This document shows positions 37,908 through 48,404 of a DNA stretch of 64,000 nucleotides, piece after piece. Each line of letters begins with the position of its first letter. Within the stretch, counting starts at the first letter, position 1. Made by a program: the position numbers and the translations under genes. The notes under the pieces are model-generated. The model had not been told where the DNA came from. It saw only the letters and a program-made list of their open reading frames with translations, and made no database searches. The DNA is taken from the NCBI RefSeq assembly GCF_001598295.1, contig NZ_BCYR01000001.1, positions 124,001-188,000 on the forward strand, in the 5' to 3' direction. This DNA is from Klebsiella ornithinolytica NBRC 105727 = ATCC 31898 (GTDB taxonomy: Bacteria > Pseudomonadota > Gammaproteobacteria > Enterobacterales > Enterobacteriaceae).

Positions 37908-38720
37908 ATGGCACGCATTATTGTTGTGACTTCGGGTAAAGGGGGCGTTGGCAAGACCACCTCCAGCGCGGCCATCGCTACCGGTTTGGCCCAGAAGGGA
38001 AAGAAAACTGTCGTTATCGACTTTGATATCGGTCTGCGTAACCTCGACCTGATTATGGGCTGCGAGCGTCGGGTCGTTTATGACTTCGTCAACGTGATTC
38101 AGGGCGATGCCACGCTGAATCAGGCGTTAATCAAAGATAAACGCACCGACAATCTCTATATCCTCCCCGCCTCCCAGACGCGTGATAAAGATGCGCTGAC
38201 CCGCGAAGGTGTAGATAAAGTTCTCGAAGAACTGAAAAAGATGAATTTCGATTTTGTGGTCTGCGACTCCCCTGCAGGCATCGAAACCGGTGCGCTGATG
38301 GCGCTCTATTTTGCCGATGAAGCCATCATCACCACCAACCCGGAAGTCTCCTCCGTTCGTGACTCCGACCGTATCCTCGGTATCCTCGCCTCCAAATCCC
38401 GCCGCGCGGAAAATGGCGATGAGCCGATCAAAGAACACCTGCTGCTGACCCGCTACAACCCAGGTCGTGTCAACAAAGGCGACATGCTGAGCATGGAAGA
38501 TGTTCTGGAAATCCTGCGTATCAATCTGGTAGGCGTAATCCCGGAAGATCAGTCCGTGCTGCGGGCATCAAACCAGGGTGAGCCGGTTATCCTGGATGAC
38601 GCGTCAGACGCAGGCAAGGCCTATGCCGATACGGTTGAACGTCTGCTCGGAGAAGAACGTCCTTTCCGCTTCATTGAAGAAGAGAAGAAAGGTTTCCTCA
38701 AACGCCTGTTCGGAGGATAA
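37908..38720 (+). CDS. minD: Septum site-determining ATPase MinD
   Basis: Membrane-associating ATPase that oscillates pole to pole and carries MinC. It has 270 residues, with the deviant Walker A GKGGVGKTT at 10-18 and the switch residues VVCDSPAGIETGA. The C-terminal amphipathic membrane-targeting helix is KGFLKRLFGG. A 23-bp gap after minC with an AAGGA site and a 3-bp gap before minE show one operon. The first 40 residues are unchanged in kind from E. coli. Confidence 0.98.
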   Translation: MARIIVVTSGKGGVGKTTSSAAIATGLAQKGKKTVVIDFDIGLRNLDLIMGCERRVVYDFVNVIQGDATLNQALIKDKRTDNLYILPASQTRDKDALTREGVDKVLEELKKMNFDFVVCDSPAGIETGALMALYFADEAIITTNPEVSSVRDSDRILGILASKSRRAENGDEPIKEHLLLTRYNPGRVNKGDMLSMEDVLEILRINLVGVIPEDQSVLRASNQGEPVILDDASDAGKAYADTVERLLGEERPFRFIEEEKKGFLKRLFGG

Positions 38721-38723
38721 ATT

Positions 38724-38993
38724 ATGGCATTACTCGACTTTTTTCTCTCGCGGAAAAAGAACACGGCCAACATTGCGAAAGAGCGCCTGCAAATCATCGT
38801 CGCGGAGCGTCGTCGCGGCGATGCTGAACCACATTACCTGCCGCAGCTACGAAAAGATATTCTGGAAGTGATCTGTAAGTATGTGCAGATCGACCCGGAA
38901 ATGGTCAGCGTTCAGCTGGAACAACGGGATGGCGATATTTCGATTCTGGAGTTGAACGTGACTTTGCCAGAAACGGAAGAGTCGAAGTCCTGA
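38724..38993 (+). CDS. minE: Cell division topological specificity factor MinE
   Basis: An 89-residue partner that triggers MinD ATP hydrolysis and keeps the division block off mid-cell. The N-terminal [21 protein letters not shown] is the anti-MinCD and membrane-targeting part, and the remainder is the dimeric topological domain. It starts 3 bp after the minD stop. E. coli MinE has 88 residues. A terminator follows 48 bp later. Confidence 0.98.
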   Translation: MALLDFFLSRKKNTANIAKERLQIIVAERRRGDAEPHYLPQLRKDILEVICKYVQIDPEMVSVQLEQRDGDISILELNVTLPETEESKS

Positions 38994-39041
38994 GCCAAAT
39001 AAACCCGACAGCCTTGCGCTATCGGGTTGGTCGACTTAGTG

Positions 39042-39067
39042 GCCCGGAGAGTCTGTCCGGGCTTTTT
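39042..39067. terminator. Terminator between minE and rnd
   Basis: Stem GCCCGGA with TCCGGGC followed by five T residues. A second hairpin (AACCCGA with TCGGGTT) precedes it at about 39002-39027. Confidence 0.85.
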
Positions 39068-39075
39068 GCTGTGGC

Positions 39076-40203
39076 TTAGCGCGGGTATTCGCTTAACAAC
39101 GCCTGCAGACGATCGGCCATCAGCTCGCTTCGCCAGCCGGAAATCAGCTCAGGTCGCCCGTTTCCGCTTTTCAACTGCCAGTGCCAGTTCAGCAGCTGAT
39201 TAATCTGTCGTCTTGACGCCAGCAGCTCAGCGCTCAGCCCCTTCTCGGTACTCACTTCCTGCACCAGCGCTTTAATCTCTTTAAAGACTTTGCGGTAGCC
39301 CGGCATATCGATCAGGTTTTGCAGCGGCTCCGGCAGCGCCTCTTCAGGCAACTCCTGGGCTTTCGCCACCAGACTGATCAGCGTCTTACCGTGAAAACGA
39401 ATTTCGCTGCCGGACAGGCCGAGGCTATCAAGTTCACCGAGACTCCCCGGCATATAGCGCGCCACGTTCCACAGATGCTCTTCACGAACGACAAAATTGA
39501 CCGCCATATCGCGATCGCGCGCCTTACGTAAACGCCACTCCGCCAGCAGCTGCAGACAGCCCAGTTGACGGGTGCGCAGCTGCCAGGCGTTGCCGATATC
39601 ACGCCACGCCTGCGCCGGGTCCTGCACTTCCTGACGGCGTTGCTGCATCAGACGGCACTCGTCCAGCGCGGCATCCAGCCAGCCAGCGGCCTCGGTTTCC
39701 GCCATCAGCTTGCTGGCGATCGGCAGAAGATACCAGACATCTGCCGCCGCATAGTCGCACTGACGCTGGGTCAGCGGACGAGCCAGCCAGTCGGTGCGCG
39801 ACTCGCTCTTATCCAGCGCAATGCCGGTATACTCTTCCACCATTGACGCAAATCCCCAGGACATCGGGCGCCCGCAAAAAGCGGCCAGAATCTGGGTATC
39901 AATCAACGGCTGCGGCATCAGGTTAAAGGTGTTGAGGAACACTTCCAGATCTTCACTGCCAGCGTGCAGGTACTTGGTGACGTCTTTGTTCAGCAGCAGC
40001 TCACGCATCGGCGCCCAGTCGGTTATCTCCAGCGGGTCAATCAGCGAAACCTGTTCCCCGTCAAACAGCTGCAGCAGGCCCAGCTGCGGATAGTAGGTGC
40101 GGGTGCGGACAAATTCTGTATCCAGCGCAATCGCGGGTGCCGCGTTTGCCGCTTCACAGATGGCGCGAAGACCATCGTCGGTGGTGATCATCTGATAGTT
40201 CAA
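39076..40203 (-). CDS. rnd: Ribonuclease D
   Basis: 3'-5' exoribonuclease that trims tRNA 3' ends. It has 375 residues and starts at TTG 40203 (MNYQMITTDDGL), as the E. coli gene does. The DEDD catalytic motifs are visible in ALDTEFVRTRTYYPQ and LHAGSEDLEVF, with the last Asp in QCDYAAADVWYLLPI. Two HRDC domains form the C-terminal half. The fadD terminator hairpin, with a U-tract, sits in the leader just ahead of the weak start. In E. coli that U-rich leader is required for rnd translation. Confidence 0.96.
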   Translation of the reverse strand: MNYQMITTDDGLRAICEAANAAPAIALDTEFVRTRTYYPQLGLLQLFDGEQVSLIDPLEITDWAPMRELLLNKDVTKYLHAGSEDLEVFLNTFNLMPQPLIDTQILAAFCGRPMSWGFASMVEEYTGIALDKSESRTDWLARPLTQRQCDYAAADVWYLLPIASKLMAETEAAGWLDAALDECRLMQQRRQEVQDPAQAWRDIGNAWQLRTRQLGCLQLLAEWRLRKARDRDMAVNFVVREEHLWNVARYMPGSLGELDSLGLSGSEIRFHGKTLISLVAKAQELPEEALPEPLQNLIDMPGYRKVFKEIKALVQEVSTEKGLSAELLASRRQINQLLNWHWQLKSGNGRPELISGWRSELMADRLQALLSEYPR

Positions 40204-40229
40204 ATCATGCTCTCTTAACTTGCGCCCAT

Positions 40230-40253
40230 AAAAAACGCCGGCTTAGCCGGCGT
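40230..40253 (-). terminator. Terminator of fadD, within the rnd leader
   Basis: On the minus strand, ACGCCGGC pairs with GCCGGCGT and is followed by six U residues, about 20 nt after the fadD stop and ahead of the rnd TTG start. Confidence 0.85.
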
Positions 40254-40272
40254 CTGGCGACTCTCGTATACC

Positions 40273-41958
40273 TTAGGCTTTATTGTCTACTTTAGCGCGG
40301 GCTTCGTCACGCAGTTCTCGCCGTAAAATTTTTCCAACATTGGATTTCGGCAGTTCATCACGGAATTCAACCAGTTTCGGTACTTTGTATCCGGTCAGCT
40401 GGCGGCGGCAGAAGGTGATCAGCGCCTCTTCGGTCAGCGACGTGTCTTTCTTGACGACGAAAATCTTCACCGCTTCACCGCTGCTTCCCGACGGTACGCC
40501 AACGGCAGCCACCTCCTGAACGCCCGAATGCTGCATCACCACATCTTCGATTTCGTTCGGATAGACGTTAAACCCGGAGACCAGAATCATATCTTTTTTG
40601 CGATCGACGATGCGCAAAAAGCCTTCATCGTCCATCACCGCAATATCGCCGGTATGCAGCCAGCCGTTTTTGATGATTTCAGCGGTCGCATCGGGGCGCT
40701 GCCAGTAGCCCAGCATCACCTGCGGGCCTTTCACGCACAGCTCGCCCGGTTGGCCCGGCGCGACCTCATTATCGTCATCGTCCACCAGCTTCGCTTCGGT
40801 CGACGGAACCGGCAGCCCGATACTGCCACTGTGGTAGTCAATATCGTGCGGGTTCACGCTGACCAGCGGCGCGCACTCCGTCAGGCCATAGCCCTCCAGC
40901 AGATACTGACCGGTGAGCTTAACCCACCGCTCGGCCACCACCTGCTGCACCGGCATTCCGCCGCCGGCGGAAAGATGCAGAGAAGAGAAATCGAGCTGCT
41001 GAAACTCTTTGTTGTTAAGCAAGGCGTTGAACAGCGTATTGACCCCGGTCATTGCGGTGAACGGGTATTTTGCCAGCTCTTTGACCAGCCCCGGGATATC
41101 ACGCGGGTTGGTAATCAGCAGGTTCTGGCCGCCGAGCTCAATGAACAGCAGGCAGTTCATGGTCAGCGCAAAAATGTGGTACAGCGGCAGCGCCGTCACG
41201 ACAAACTCTTTCCCACGATGTAGCAGCGGCCCGTAAGTCGCATTCACCTGCTCGAGGTTAGCCAGCATATTGCGGTGGGTGAGCATTGCCCCTTTCGCCA
41301 CGCCGGTAGTGCCACCGGTGTACTGCAGGAAAGCCAGATCGGCACAGACAATGTCGGGTTTAACGTACTGCATGCGATAACCGGCATGCAGCGCGCTGCG
41401 GAAAGAGATCGCATCGGGGAGGTGATACTTCGGCACCAGGCGCTTGATGTACTTCACCACGAAATTCACCAGGGTGCCTTTCGCTGTCGAGAGCTGATCG
41501 CCCATCCGGGTCAGGATCACATGTTTAACCTGAGTTTTCTCGACCACTTTCTCCAGGGTATGGGCAAAGTTGGAGACGATCACAATCGCCGCCGCTCCGC
41601 TGTCATTCAGCTGATGTTCAAGCTCACGCGGCGTATACAGCGGATTGACGTTCACCACAATCATCCCCGCGCGCAGAATACCGAAGAGCGCAATGGGGTA
41701 TTGCAACAGGTTAGGCATCATCAGCGCGACGCGATCGCCCTTTTGCAGCCCCAGCCCCTGCTGAAGATAAGCGGCGAACGCCCGGCTGCGCTCCTCCAGC
41801 TTACGGTAGGTCATCACCTCGCCCATGTTGATAAACGCCGGTTGGTCGGCGTAGCGCGTGGCGGCATGTTCAAATAATTCAACCAGGGATTGGTAGCGGT
41901 CAGGATTTATCTCCGCCGGAACATCGGCGGGATAGCGGTTTAGCCAAACCTTTTTCAC
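40273..41958 (-). CDS. fadD: Long-chain fatty acyl-CoA synthetase FadD
   Basis: Activates fatty acids to acyl-CoA as they cross the inner membrane. The 561-residue product starts at GTG 41958 behind GAGGTGAT, with the E. coli start [13 protein letters not shown]. The AMP-binding motif [13 protein letters not shown] near residue 213 and the fatty-acyl signature ([28 protein letters not shown]) mark the acyl-CoA synthetase family. A 17-bp FadR site lies about 75 bp upstream. yeaY, tsaB and yoaA precede it in the same direction. Confidence 0.97.
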   Translation of the reverse strand: MKKVWLNRYPADVPAEINPDRYQSLVELFEHAATRYADQPAFINMGEVMTYRKLEERSRAFAAYLQQGLGLQKGDRVALMMPNLLQYPIALFGILRAGMIVVNVNPLYTPRELEHQLNDSGAAAIVIVSNFAHTLEKVVEKTQVKHVILTRMGDQLSTAKGTLVNFVVKYIKRLVPKYHLPDAISFRSALHAGYRMQYVKPDIVCADLAFLQYTGGTTGVAKGAMLTHRNMLANLEQVNATYGPLLHRGKEFVVTALPLYHIFALTMNCLLFIELGGQNLLITNPRDIPGLVKELAKYPFTAMTGVNTLFNALLNNKEFQQLDFSSLHLSAGGGMPVQQVVAERWVKLTGQYLLEGYGLTECAPLVSVNPHDIDYHSGSIGLPVPSTEAKLVDDDDNEVAPGQPGELCVKGPQVMLGYWQRPDATAEIIKNGWLHTGDIAVMDDEGFLRIVDRKKDMILVSGFNVYPNEIEDVVMQHSGVQEVAAVGVPSGSSGEAVKIFVVKKDTSLTEEALITFCRRQLTGYKVPKLVEFRDELPKSNVGKILRRELRDEARAKVDNKA

Positions 41959-42031
41959 TGCATCACCTCTGAAATAGTTATTCGTCGTCATCACAGCCCC
42001 TGATCAACAAACATTCTGTTAACATTATATT

Positions 42032-42048
42032 AACTCAGCGTACCAGTT
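42032..42048. promoter_or_regulatory. FadR operator upstream of fadD
   Basis: On the minus strand AACTGGTACGCTGAGTT resembles the FadR site of E. coli fadD (AnCTGGTnnGAnGAGTT) and lies 74-90 bp before the start codon. It supports repression by FadR, encoded in this window. Confidence 0.65.
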
Positions 42049-42114
42049 TATTAATTAGGCGTTTTACAGGTTGCGAAGCGCGTCACTATTTATTTTTCTT
42101 ATTAGTCCAAAAAT

Positions 42115-42146
42115 AAAGAAACAGCGGACAAGCCGCTGTTTCTTTT
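42115..42146. terminator. Terminator at the end of yeaY
   Basis: A 13-bp stem AAAGAAACAGCGG with CCGCTGTTTCTTT and a short loop, T-rich on both strands, 21 bp past the yeaY stop and upstream of fadD. Confidence 0.8.
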
Positions 42147-42166
42147 AGCTTACAAAAACCACAAAA

Positions 42167-42748
42167 TCATTCAGTTACAACATTTCTGACTTCCGCAGGG
42201 CCCGGATTGTACCAGCCCCAGCCGCCATAACCGTAAGCCCAGGGGCGCGGACCGATCATCCACGGATCGATGGGCTGCGGCGGCATCACCACCTGCTGCA
42301 CCACGTTCCAGCGCTTATAGCCGGTCGCATTCATCAGCATAAATTTGTACGGTGTGCTGCCGACTTTTCCGTCAACGACGCCGGTAATCGGGCCAACGAC
42401 GGTCACCAGCTGGCCGCGGAAATCAACCGGATCAAGGAAACCGTTCACATCGGCGAAAATGCGCCCGCGTGATGCTTCGTTCAGCTCAGGCCGGGCACCG
42501 CTGTCCAGCGGAACCGTGGCAATTTCCAGACGGGTTTTACCCTGTTGATTCTGGACGTTGACGACTTTACCGCCAAAACGGGCTTCCTGACCAACGTAGA
42601 GCTGTGGCGCGGCCATGACCCGGACTAAATCTTGCTGTGGCGTCGGGCTGGAGCCTTTAATCACGTCCGGCACCGACACGCATCCACTTAACGCGACGGC
42701 AACGGCGCCCGCTAATAACCAACGTACTGCTTTGTTTTGACCCGCCAT
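42167..42748 (-). CDS. yeaY: Slp-family outer-membrane lipoprotein YeaY
   Basis: A 193-residue lipoprotein with lipobox LSGC near residue 22. The Slp-family body contains [74 protein letters not shown] and a Trp/Tyr/Gly-rich end. It matches E. coli YeaY in length. The function is unknown; Slp proteins rise in stationary phase. The ATG at 42748 is chosen over the longer frame from 42814, because it opens a normal signal peptide. Confidence 0.93.
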   Translation of the reverse strand: MAGQNKAVRWLLAGAVAVALSGCVSVPDVIKGSSPTPQQDLVRVMAAPQLYVGQEARFGGKVVNVQNQQGKTRLEIATVPLDSGARPELNEASRGRIFADVNGFLDPVDFRGQLVTVVGPITGVVDGKVGSTPYKFMLMNATGYKRWNVVQQVVMPPQPIDPWMIGPRPWAYGYGGWGWYNPGPAEVRNVVTE

Positions 42749-42786
42749 GATGCGACTCCTTCTCTCAGTCTTATACCTACTGAGAT

Positions 42787-43482
42787 TCATCCTCGGCCAG
42801 GAAGTTTCTTCCACGCCACGTCGTTACGCAAATAAACCGGTTCGGCTTTGTCTACAGCAACGGTTTTCCCGGCAGCGAGCAGGTAGCAGGCCAGCGGCAG
42901 CATATCTTCCGCCGCCGGTAGCGTCATATCACCGTCGGTTAAGACCAGCGAAGTCTCCTTCGCCAGATCGGGCCAGGCCTGCCAGCCGGTCCCTACCGTC
43001 GCCCAGCTACCGTCCAGCTGTTGCAGACGTTCGCGAACGGCATCAGGTTTCAGCACCGCTTCGCTCTCTTCGCCGTGCCAGACGCCCTGCTCATCGCGCT
43101 GATATTCGGCCCAGTACACTTCACCCATTCGGGCATCGATGGCCGCCAGAACGCGGGTGGCCCCGGTTTTACGCCATGCGCCCTGCGCCATGGTCGCCAG
43201 GGTCGATACGCCAATCATCGGCAGTTCAGCCCCCAGCGCCAGCCCCTGAGCAATGCCTATACCAATGCGCACGCCGGTAAAGCTGCCTGGCCCGCGGCCA
43301 AAGGCCAGAGCGTCCAGCTCGGTCAGTGAGACATTGCTTTCATTCAGGACATCCTGCACCAGCGGCAGAATACGTTGGGTATGTTCACGGGGACAAATTT
43401 CGAAATGAGCACAAAGGGTGCCATCATTCCACAGCGCCGCGGAGCAGGCCTCCGTGGCGGTATCGATAGCCAAAATTCGCAT
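42787..43482 (-). CDS. tsaB: tRNA threonylcarbamoyladenosine biosynthesis protein TsaB
   Basis: Partner of TsaD and TsaE in making the universal t6A base at position 37 of ANN-decoding tRNAs. It has 231 residues, starting [14 protein letters not shown] at 43482, with the conserved ILPLVQDVL and [17 protein letters not shown] segments of this ASKHA-fold family. It is essential in E. coli. A longer upstream frame is spurious. It lies between yoaA and yeaY in the same direction, with 38 bp before yeaY. Confidence 0.96.
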   Translation of the reverse strand: MRILAIDTATEACSAALWNDGTLCAHFEICPREHTQRILPLVQDVLNESNVSLTELDALAFGRGPGSFTGVRIGIGIAQGLALGAELPMIGVSTLATMAQGAWRKTGATRVLAAIDARMGEVYWAEYQRDEQGVWHGEESEAVLKPDAVRERLQQLDGSWATVGTGWQAWPDLAKETSLVLTDGDMTLPAAEDMLPLACYLLAAGKTVAVDKAEPVYLRNDVAWKKLPGRG

Positions 43483-43549
43483 GAGTTGTCGCGCTCTCGC
43501 TCTAGCAGATTGACAAAATGGCGCGCAGCTTACCACATTTTGCGACAGA

Positions 43550-45460
43550 TTACCTCGCCGGCGGCACGGCGAGGAAACGCACCGCCCGGCGGATATCGCG
43601 GGTTCGCGGCGCTGGCGGCAGGCTGGCGAGGAAGACGGCGCCATAGGGGCGCATCACCAGCCGGTTGTCGCAAATGACCAGCACCCCGCGATCGTCGATA
43701 TCGCGGATCAGACGCCCGACCCCTTGTTTCAGCGTAATGACCGCATCCGGCAGCTGGACTTCGTCAAACGGATCGCCGCCGCGCAGGCGACAGTCTTCCA
43801 TTCGCGCTTTCAGCAGCGGATCGTCCGGTGAGGTAAACGGCAGCTTATCGATAATCACCAGCGATAGCGCATCGCCGCGCACATCCACCCCTTCCCAAAA
43901 GCTGCTGGTCGCCACCAGCAGAGCGTTGCCGGCGCTGACAAACTGCTGCAACAGCTGCCCTTTACTGGTTTCCCCCTGTAACAAAACCGGTAAAGTCATG
44001 GTGGCGCGGAACTGCTCCGCCAGATCGCGCATCATCGCGTGCGAGGTGCACAGCATAAAGCAGCGGCCGTCGTTAGCTTCAATCAACGGCTTGAGCATCG
44101 CGGCGAGATGTCGCGCGGCACCGGGCTGATTTGGCAGAGGAAGGTTGCGCGGCACGCAGAGCAGCGTCTGATGCGCGTAATCAAACGGGCTGGGCAGCAG
44201 CAGCGATTCCGCCTCTTCGATGCCAAGCCGCGCGGTGAAATGACGAAGATCGTCATTAACCGACAGCGTCGCGGAGGTAAAAATCCAGCTCCCCGCTTTC
44301 TGCGCCATCACCTCTTTAAATTTTTCGGCCACGGTCAACGGCGTCAACGCCAGGGTAAAGTGGCGGGAAGTACATTCGTACCAGTAGCTGAAGCCCGGCT
44401 GGTTGATCTCTTTCAGTCGCTTGAGCCGCGCACGATAGATCGTCGCGCGTTCAAAGGCGGCATCCAGCAGCGCCGAACGACCCAGAGACAGTTTTGCCAC
44501 GTCATAGCACAGCTCCAGTGCGTCATCGAGCAGCAGCAGCGCCCGCTGAATGTTGCTGTCCGCCAGCAGGTCGCGCAAATTGCCGCGATAGCCGGGCTCG
44601 CCGAGCTGCAGGCGGAAATCCTGCGCGCTCTGGGCCAGCCGGTCGGCGCACTTTTGCAGCTGCTGGGTATCTTTCAGCTCGGTGCGGTAGGCAATGGTGA
44701 TATCTTTCGCCAGATCCAGCAGCTGACGACTGGAGAGCGACTGGCCAAAATACTGGCTGGCGATATCCGGAAGCTGATGAGCTTCATCGAAGATCATCAC
44801 CTCCGCTTCGGGGATGAGCTCGGCGAAACCGCTCTCCTTCACCACCATATCGGCAAGGAAAAGGTGGTGGTTAACCACCACCACATCGGCATCCATCGCC
44901 TTTTTACGCGCTTTAACGACGAAGCAATCTTTGTACAGCGGGCAGTCGCTGCCGAGACAGTTGTCATTGGTACTGGTCACCAGCGGCCAGGCCTGAGAGT
45001 CTTCGGCGACGCTGACGCAGGTGCTGATATCGCCATCAATGGTTTGATTAGACCAGGATCGCAGCAAAATGACGTCGCTCAGGGTTTGCACCGGCAGATC
45101 GCCGCCGGCCAGAGTCTGCTGCTCAAGACGCTCAAGGCACAGGTAATTTGACCGCCCCTTCAGCAGCGCCAGCCTGCCGGTGAAGTTCAACGCTTTTGCC
45201 ACCGTTGGCAGGTCGCGACTGTAGAGCTGATCCTGCAGCGCTTTCGAACCGGTGGAGATGATCACCTTTTTGTTGGCCCGCAGTGCCGGCGCCAGATAGG
45301 CATAGGTCTTCCCGGTCCCGGTCCCGGCTTCAACCACCAGCGGCCGCGCCTCTTTTATGGCGTGGGCCACCGCCACCGCCATCTGGCGCTGCGGTTCGCG
45401 CGGTTTAAATCCCGGAATGGCGCTGGCCAGCTGGCCGTCTGCTGCAAAATCGTCGATCAC
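43550..45460 (-). CDS. yoaA: DinG-family ATP-dependent DNA helicase YoaA
   Basis: XPD-like superfamily 2 helicase of 636 residues with an expected iron-sulfur cluster. Walker A is EAGTGTGKT near residue 45, the DEAH box is FDEAH near 223, and the clustered cysteines between (in [28 protein letters not shown]) are the Fe-S ligands. In E. coli YoaA binds the HolC clamp-loader subunit and helps repair stalled forks. The TsaB gene follows with 67 bp between. Confidence 0.94.
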   Translation of the reverse strand: MIDDFAADGQLASAIPGFKPREPQRQMAVAVAHAIKEARPLVVEAGTGTGKTYAYLAPALRANKKVIISTGSKALQDQLYSRDLPTVAKALNFTGRLALLKGRSNYLCLERLEQQTLAGGDLPVQTLSDVILLRSWSNQTIDGDISTCVSVAEDSQAWPLVTSTNDNCLGSDCPLYKDCFVVKARKKAMDADVVVVNHHLFLADMVVKESGFAELIPEAEVMIFDEAHQLPDIASQYFGQSLSSRQLLDLAKDITIAYRTELKDTQQLQKCADRLAQSAQDFRLQLGEPGYRGNLRDLLADSNIQRALLLLDDALELCYDVAKLSLGRSALLDAAFERATIYRARLKRLKEINQPGFSYWYECTSRHFTLALTPLTVAEKFKEVMAQKAGSWIFTSATLSVNDDLRHFTARLGIEEAESLLLPSPFDYAHQTLLCVPRNLPLPNQPGAARHLAAMLKPLIEANDGRCFMLCTSHAMMRDLAEQFRATMTLPVLLQGETSKGQLLQQFVSAGNALLVATSSFWEGVDVRGDALSLVIIDKLPFTSPDDPLLKARMEDCRLRGGDPFDEVQLPDAVITLKQGVGRLIRDIDDRGVLVICDNRLVMRPYGAVFLASLPPAPRTRDIRRAVRFLAVPPAR

Positions 45461-45591
45461 ATTGCCCCCTGGTTATTTGGACAGTGATTATGTCAGGGAG
45501 GGCGTCGTTTCACCAGCCCGGGTAGTGACGTGGGCAGAACATTATGGCAGTCTTGCCGCTGTCTGATGGAATAAAACCGAAGGAAATGAAA

Positions 45592-45936
45592 ATGACAATT
45601 ACGCGTATCGATGCGGAAGCCCGCTGGTCTGATGTCGTCATCCACAACCAGACCCTTTACTACACCGGCGTACCGGCCAACCTTGACGCGGACGCCTGTG
45701 AGCAAACCGCGAACACCCTGGCGCAGATTGACGCGGTGCTGGAAAAACAGGGCAGCAACAAGTCACGTATTCTTGATGCCACCATTTTCCTGGCGGACAA
45801 AAGCGATTTTGCCGCCATGAATAAAGCCTGGGACGCCTGGGTGGTTGCCGGTCACGCCCCGGTACGCTGCACCGTTCAGGCCGCGTTAATGAAGCCTGAA
45901 TACAAAGTCGAAATTAAAATTATCGCCGCGGTGTAA
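45592..45936 (+). CDS. yoaB: RidA-family protein YoaB
   Basis: A 114-residue member of the RidA (YjgF/UK114) family, whose members deaminate reactive enamine/imine intermediates. The start MTITRIDAEARWSDVVIHNQTLYYTG matches E. coli YoaB, as do the DATIFLADKSDF and HAPVRCTVQAALMKPEYKVEI segments with the family Arg. AAGGA lies 7 nt before the ATG at 45592; another ATG at 45586 is in frame. Its stop abuts yoaH's, which is convergent. Confidence 0.95.
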   Translation: MTITRIDAEARWSDVVIHNQTLYYTGVPANLDADACEQTANTLAQIDAVLEKQGSNKSRILDATIFLADKSDFAAMNKAWDAWVVAGHAPVRCTVQAALMKPEYKVEIKIIAAV

Positions 45937-46122
45937 TTACTCGTCTTCGTCTTCATCTTCAAAGCGCGCTACGATCCGGTCGCCGGTATGCGTGGCGCGC
46001 AGTTCGCTCGCCACCAGCGCAATGGCTTCACCGCTACTCATCCCGTTAGCCATCAGCTCCTGAATACGTTCTACCGCTTTTTGCTGCTGCTCGTGGCTCA
46101 GCGAAGGTAAACCTGCAAACAT
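45937..46122 (-). CDS. yoaH: YoaH, small UPF0181 protein
   Basis: A 61-residue protein with the conserved core [39 protein letters not shown] and an acidic tail FEDEDEDE. The function is unknown. The stop codon abuts that of yoaB with no spacer, as convergent neighbours. It is divergent from pabB. Confidence 0.92.
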
Positions 46123-46210
46123 GACTCACTCCTGCTACATTGTGTGGCGTAATTATTTCATGCCGCCCGCCTGATTTTCCAGAGGACGGTGACGATTAGG
46201 ATCGAGGAAG

Positions 46211-47566
46211 ATGTTGTCCCCCGCTATTATTACCCTGCCATGGCACCCGGATGCTGCCGAGCGTTACTTTACTCCTTTAAGCACAACCCCGTGGGCGATG
46301 CTGCTGCATTCTGGTTTTGCTGACCATCCGCATAACCGTTTTGACATTATCGTCGCCGATCCGCTCACGACGCTGCTGACCCGCGGTGAAATAACCGCGG
46401 TGGATGACGGTCAGACGCGGAGCAGCTCAACGGCCGATCCCCTGACGCTGCTGCAGACGCAGCTGGATCGCTGCGGATTAAAGCCACAGGCGCATCCTCA
46501 TCTGCCGTTCCTCGGCGGCGCGCTGGGGTTATTCGGCTATGATTTAGGACGCCGTTTTGAATCTCTGCCCGCGCACGCCGTCGCGGATATCGCGCTGCCG
46601 GATATGGCCGTCGGTATTTATGACTGGGCGCTGATTGTCGATCACCAGCGCCGCGAAGTGTCGCTGCTCAGCTATGGCGATCCGCACGCCCGCCTGCGTT
46701 GGCTGGAGGCGCAGTCCGCCGCGCCAACGACCCCGTTTGCGCTGACGTCCGCCTGGCGCTCCAATATGAGCCGCGAACAGTACGGAGAAAAATTTCGTCA
46801 GATTCAGACCTGGCTGCACAGCGGCGACTGCTATCAGGTCAACCTGGCTCAGCGCTTTCAGGCCAGCTATCGCGGCGATGAGTGGCAGGCATTTTGCCAG
46901 TTGAACCGCGTCAATCGCGCGCCGTTCAGCGCCTTTATTCGTCTGCAGGACGGCGCCGTACTCAGCCTTTCGCCGGAACGCTTTATCCAGCTTCGCCAGG
47001 GCGAAATTCAGACCCGCCCGATTAAGGGTACGCTGCCGCGTCTGGCCGATCCGCAGCAGGACGCCCGTCAGGCGGAGAAGCTGGCCAGCTCGCCTAAAGA
47101 TCGGGCGGAGAATTTGATGATTGTCGATCTGATGCGTAATGACATCGGTCGGGTTGCCGAAGCCGGTAGCGTACGGGTTCCGGAGCTGTTTGTGGTTGAG
47201 CCGTTCCCGGCGGTGCACCACCTGGTGAGCACCATTACCGCCCGGTTGCCGGCTCATCTGCATGCCAGCGACCTGCTGCGTGCGGCCTTCCCCGGCGGGT
47301 CGATTACCGGCGCGCCCAAAGTGCGGGCGATGCAGATCATCGATGAGCTCGAACCGCAGCGCCGCAATGCGTGGTGCGGCAGTATCGGCTATCTGAGCCT
47401 GTGTGGCAATATGGATACCAGTATTACTATTCGTACGCTGACGGCCTGGCACGGTCAACTGTACTGTTCCGCCGGCGGCGGCATCGTGGCGGACAGCGAA
47501 GAAGCGGCCGAATATCAGGAAACGTTTGATAAAGTTAATCGTATTTTGCAACAACTGGAGAGCTAG
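46211..47566 (+). CDS. pabB: Aminodeoxychorismate synthase component I
   Basis: Converts chorismate to 4-amino-4-deoxychorismate with ammonia supplied by PabA, in folate synthesis. It has 451 residues and belongs to the chorismate-utilising family: GDCYQVNLAQRF, the ADC-synthase PIKGT motif (RPIKGTLPR), and the late DLMRNDIGRVAEAGSVRV and GGSITGAPKVRAMQIIDELEP segments. nudL begins 3 bp after its stop, so they are co-transcribed. Confidence 0.96.
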   Translation: MLSPAIITLPWHPDAAERYFTPLSTTPWAMLLHSGFADHPHNRFDIIVADPLTTLLTRGEITAVDDGQTRSSSTADPLTLLQTQLDRCGLKPQAHPHLPFLGGALGLFGYDLGRRFESLPAHAVADIALPDMAVGIYDWALIVDHQRREVSLLSYGDPHARLRWLEAQSAAPTTPFALTSAWRSNMSREQYGEKFRQIQTWLHSGDCYQVNLAQRFQASYRGDEWQAFCQLNRVNRAPFSAFIRLQDGAVLSLSPERFIQLRQGEIQTRPIKGTLPRLADPQQDARQAEKLASSPKDRAENLMIVDLMRNDIGRVAEAGSVRVPELFVVEPFPAVHHLVSTITARLPAHLHASDLLRAAFPGGSITGAPKVRAMQIIDELEPQRRNAWCGSIGYLSLCGNMDTSITIRTLTAWHGQLYCSAGGGIVADSEEAAEYQETFDKVNRILQQLES

Positions 47567-47569
47567 AAC

Positions 47570-48148
47570 ATGGCGGATGGCGCCCTTGAGCTGGACGACT
47601 TTCTTTCGCGTTTTCAATTACTGCGCCCGCAGCCCTCGCGCAATGCGCTGAATCAGCGCCAGGCTGCGGTGCTGGTGCCTATCGTTCGTCGTCCGCAGCC
47701 GGGACTGCTGTTAACCCAACGCTCGCCGCGGCTACGTAAACACGCCGGTCAGGTTGCCTTCCCCGGCGGCGCCGTGGATGCCACCGATGCCACGCTGATT
47801 GCCGCCGCGCTGCGCGAAGCGCAGGAAGAGGTCGCCATTCCCCCCGGGTCGGTCGAGATTATCGGCGTGCTGCCGCCGGTAGACAGCGTGACCGGTTTCC
47901 AGGTCACGCCGGTGGTCGGCATCATTCCGCCGAATCTCCACTATCACGCCAGTCAGGATGAGGTCGCTGCGGTGTTCGAGATGCCGCTCGCTGAAGCGCT
48001 GCGTCTGGGACGCTACCACCCGCTGGATATTCACCGCCGCGGTAACTCGCATCGCGTCTGGCTGTCGTGGTATCAGCACTATTTCGTCTGGGGAATGACC
48101 GCCGGTATTATTCGCGAACTGGCGCTGCAAATCGGGACTAAACCTTAG
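47570..48148 (+). CDS. nudL: CoA pyrophosphatase NudL (Nudix)
   Basis: Nudix hydrolase of 192 residues cleaving CoA and its derivatives. The Nudix box begins at [23 protein letters not shown], preceded by the family sequence [21 protein letters not shown]. This LLTxRSxxLxxHxGQxxFPG pattern is the CoA-pyrophosphatase signature. It follows pabB after 3 bp, and sdaA lies downstream in the same direction with its own leader. Confidence 0.95.
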   Translation: MADGALELDDFLSRFQLLRPQPSRNALNQRQAAVLVPIVRRPQPGLLLTQRSPRLRKHAGQVAFPGGAVDATDATLIAAALREAQEEVAIPPGSVEIIGVLPPVDSVTGFQVTPVVGIIPPNLHYHASQDEVAAVFEMPLAEALRLGRYHPLDIHRRGNSHRVWLSWYQHYFVWGMTAGIIRELALQIGTKP

Positions 48149-48404
48149 TTTTCTTCATCATGCCTGACGCGGCTGAAATTCCGGCCGCCTCCCTCGCTTC
48201 GGACCCGTCGCGATCCCCGTCGTCGGGGTATCTGTTTCGGGTATATACTCAAAATGAGAATGCGCTCTCACCATTAGTAAATTCACCGTTATCCATTAGT
48301 TTAATTCATGTGAATAGTTAAGCTGATGGTTCGGTTCCCTCTTACACTATGCGCAGTTATCACATCGTTACCGCCGCTGCGGTAACCCTGTCAGGAGTAT
48401 TATC

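Noticed and set aside
44039-45151. Plus-strand frame of 370 codons over yoaA
   Set aside because: Antisense to the helicase gene, which has intact motifs; no independent support.
46544-47617. Minus-strand frame of 357 codons over pabB
   Set aside because: Antisense to the conserved pabB gene, with shadow-type composition.
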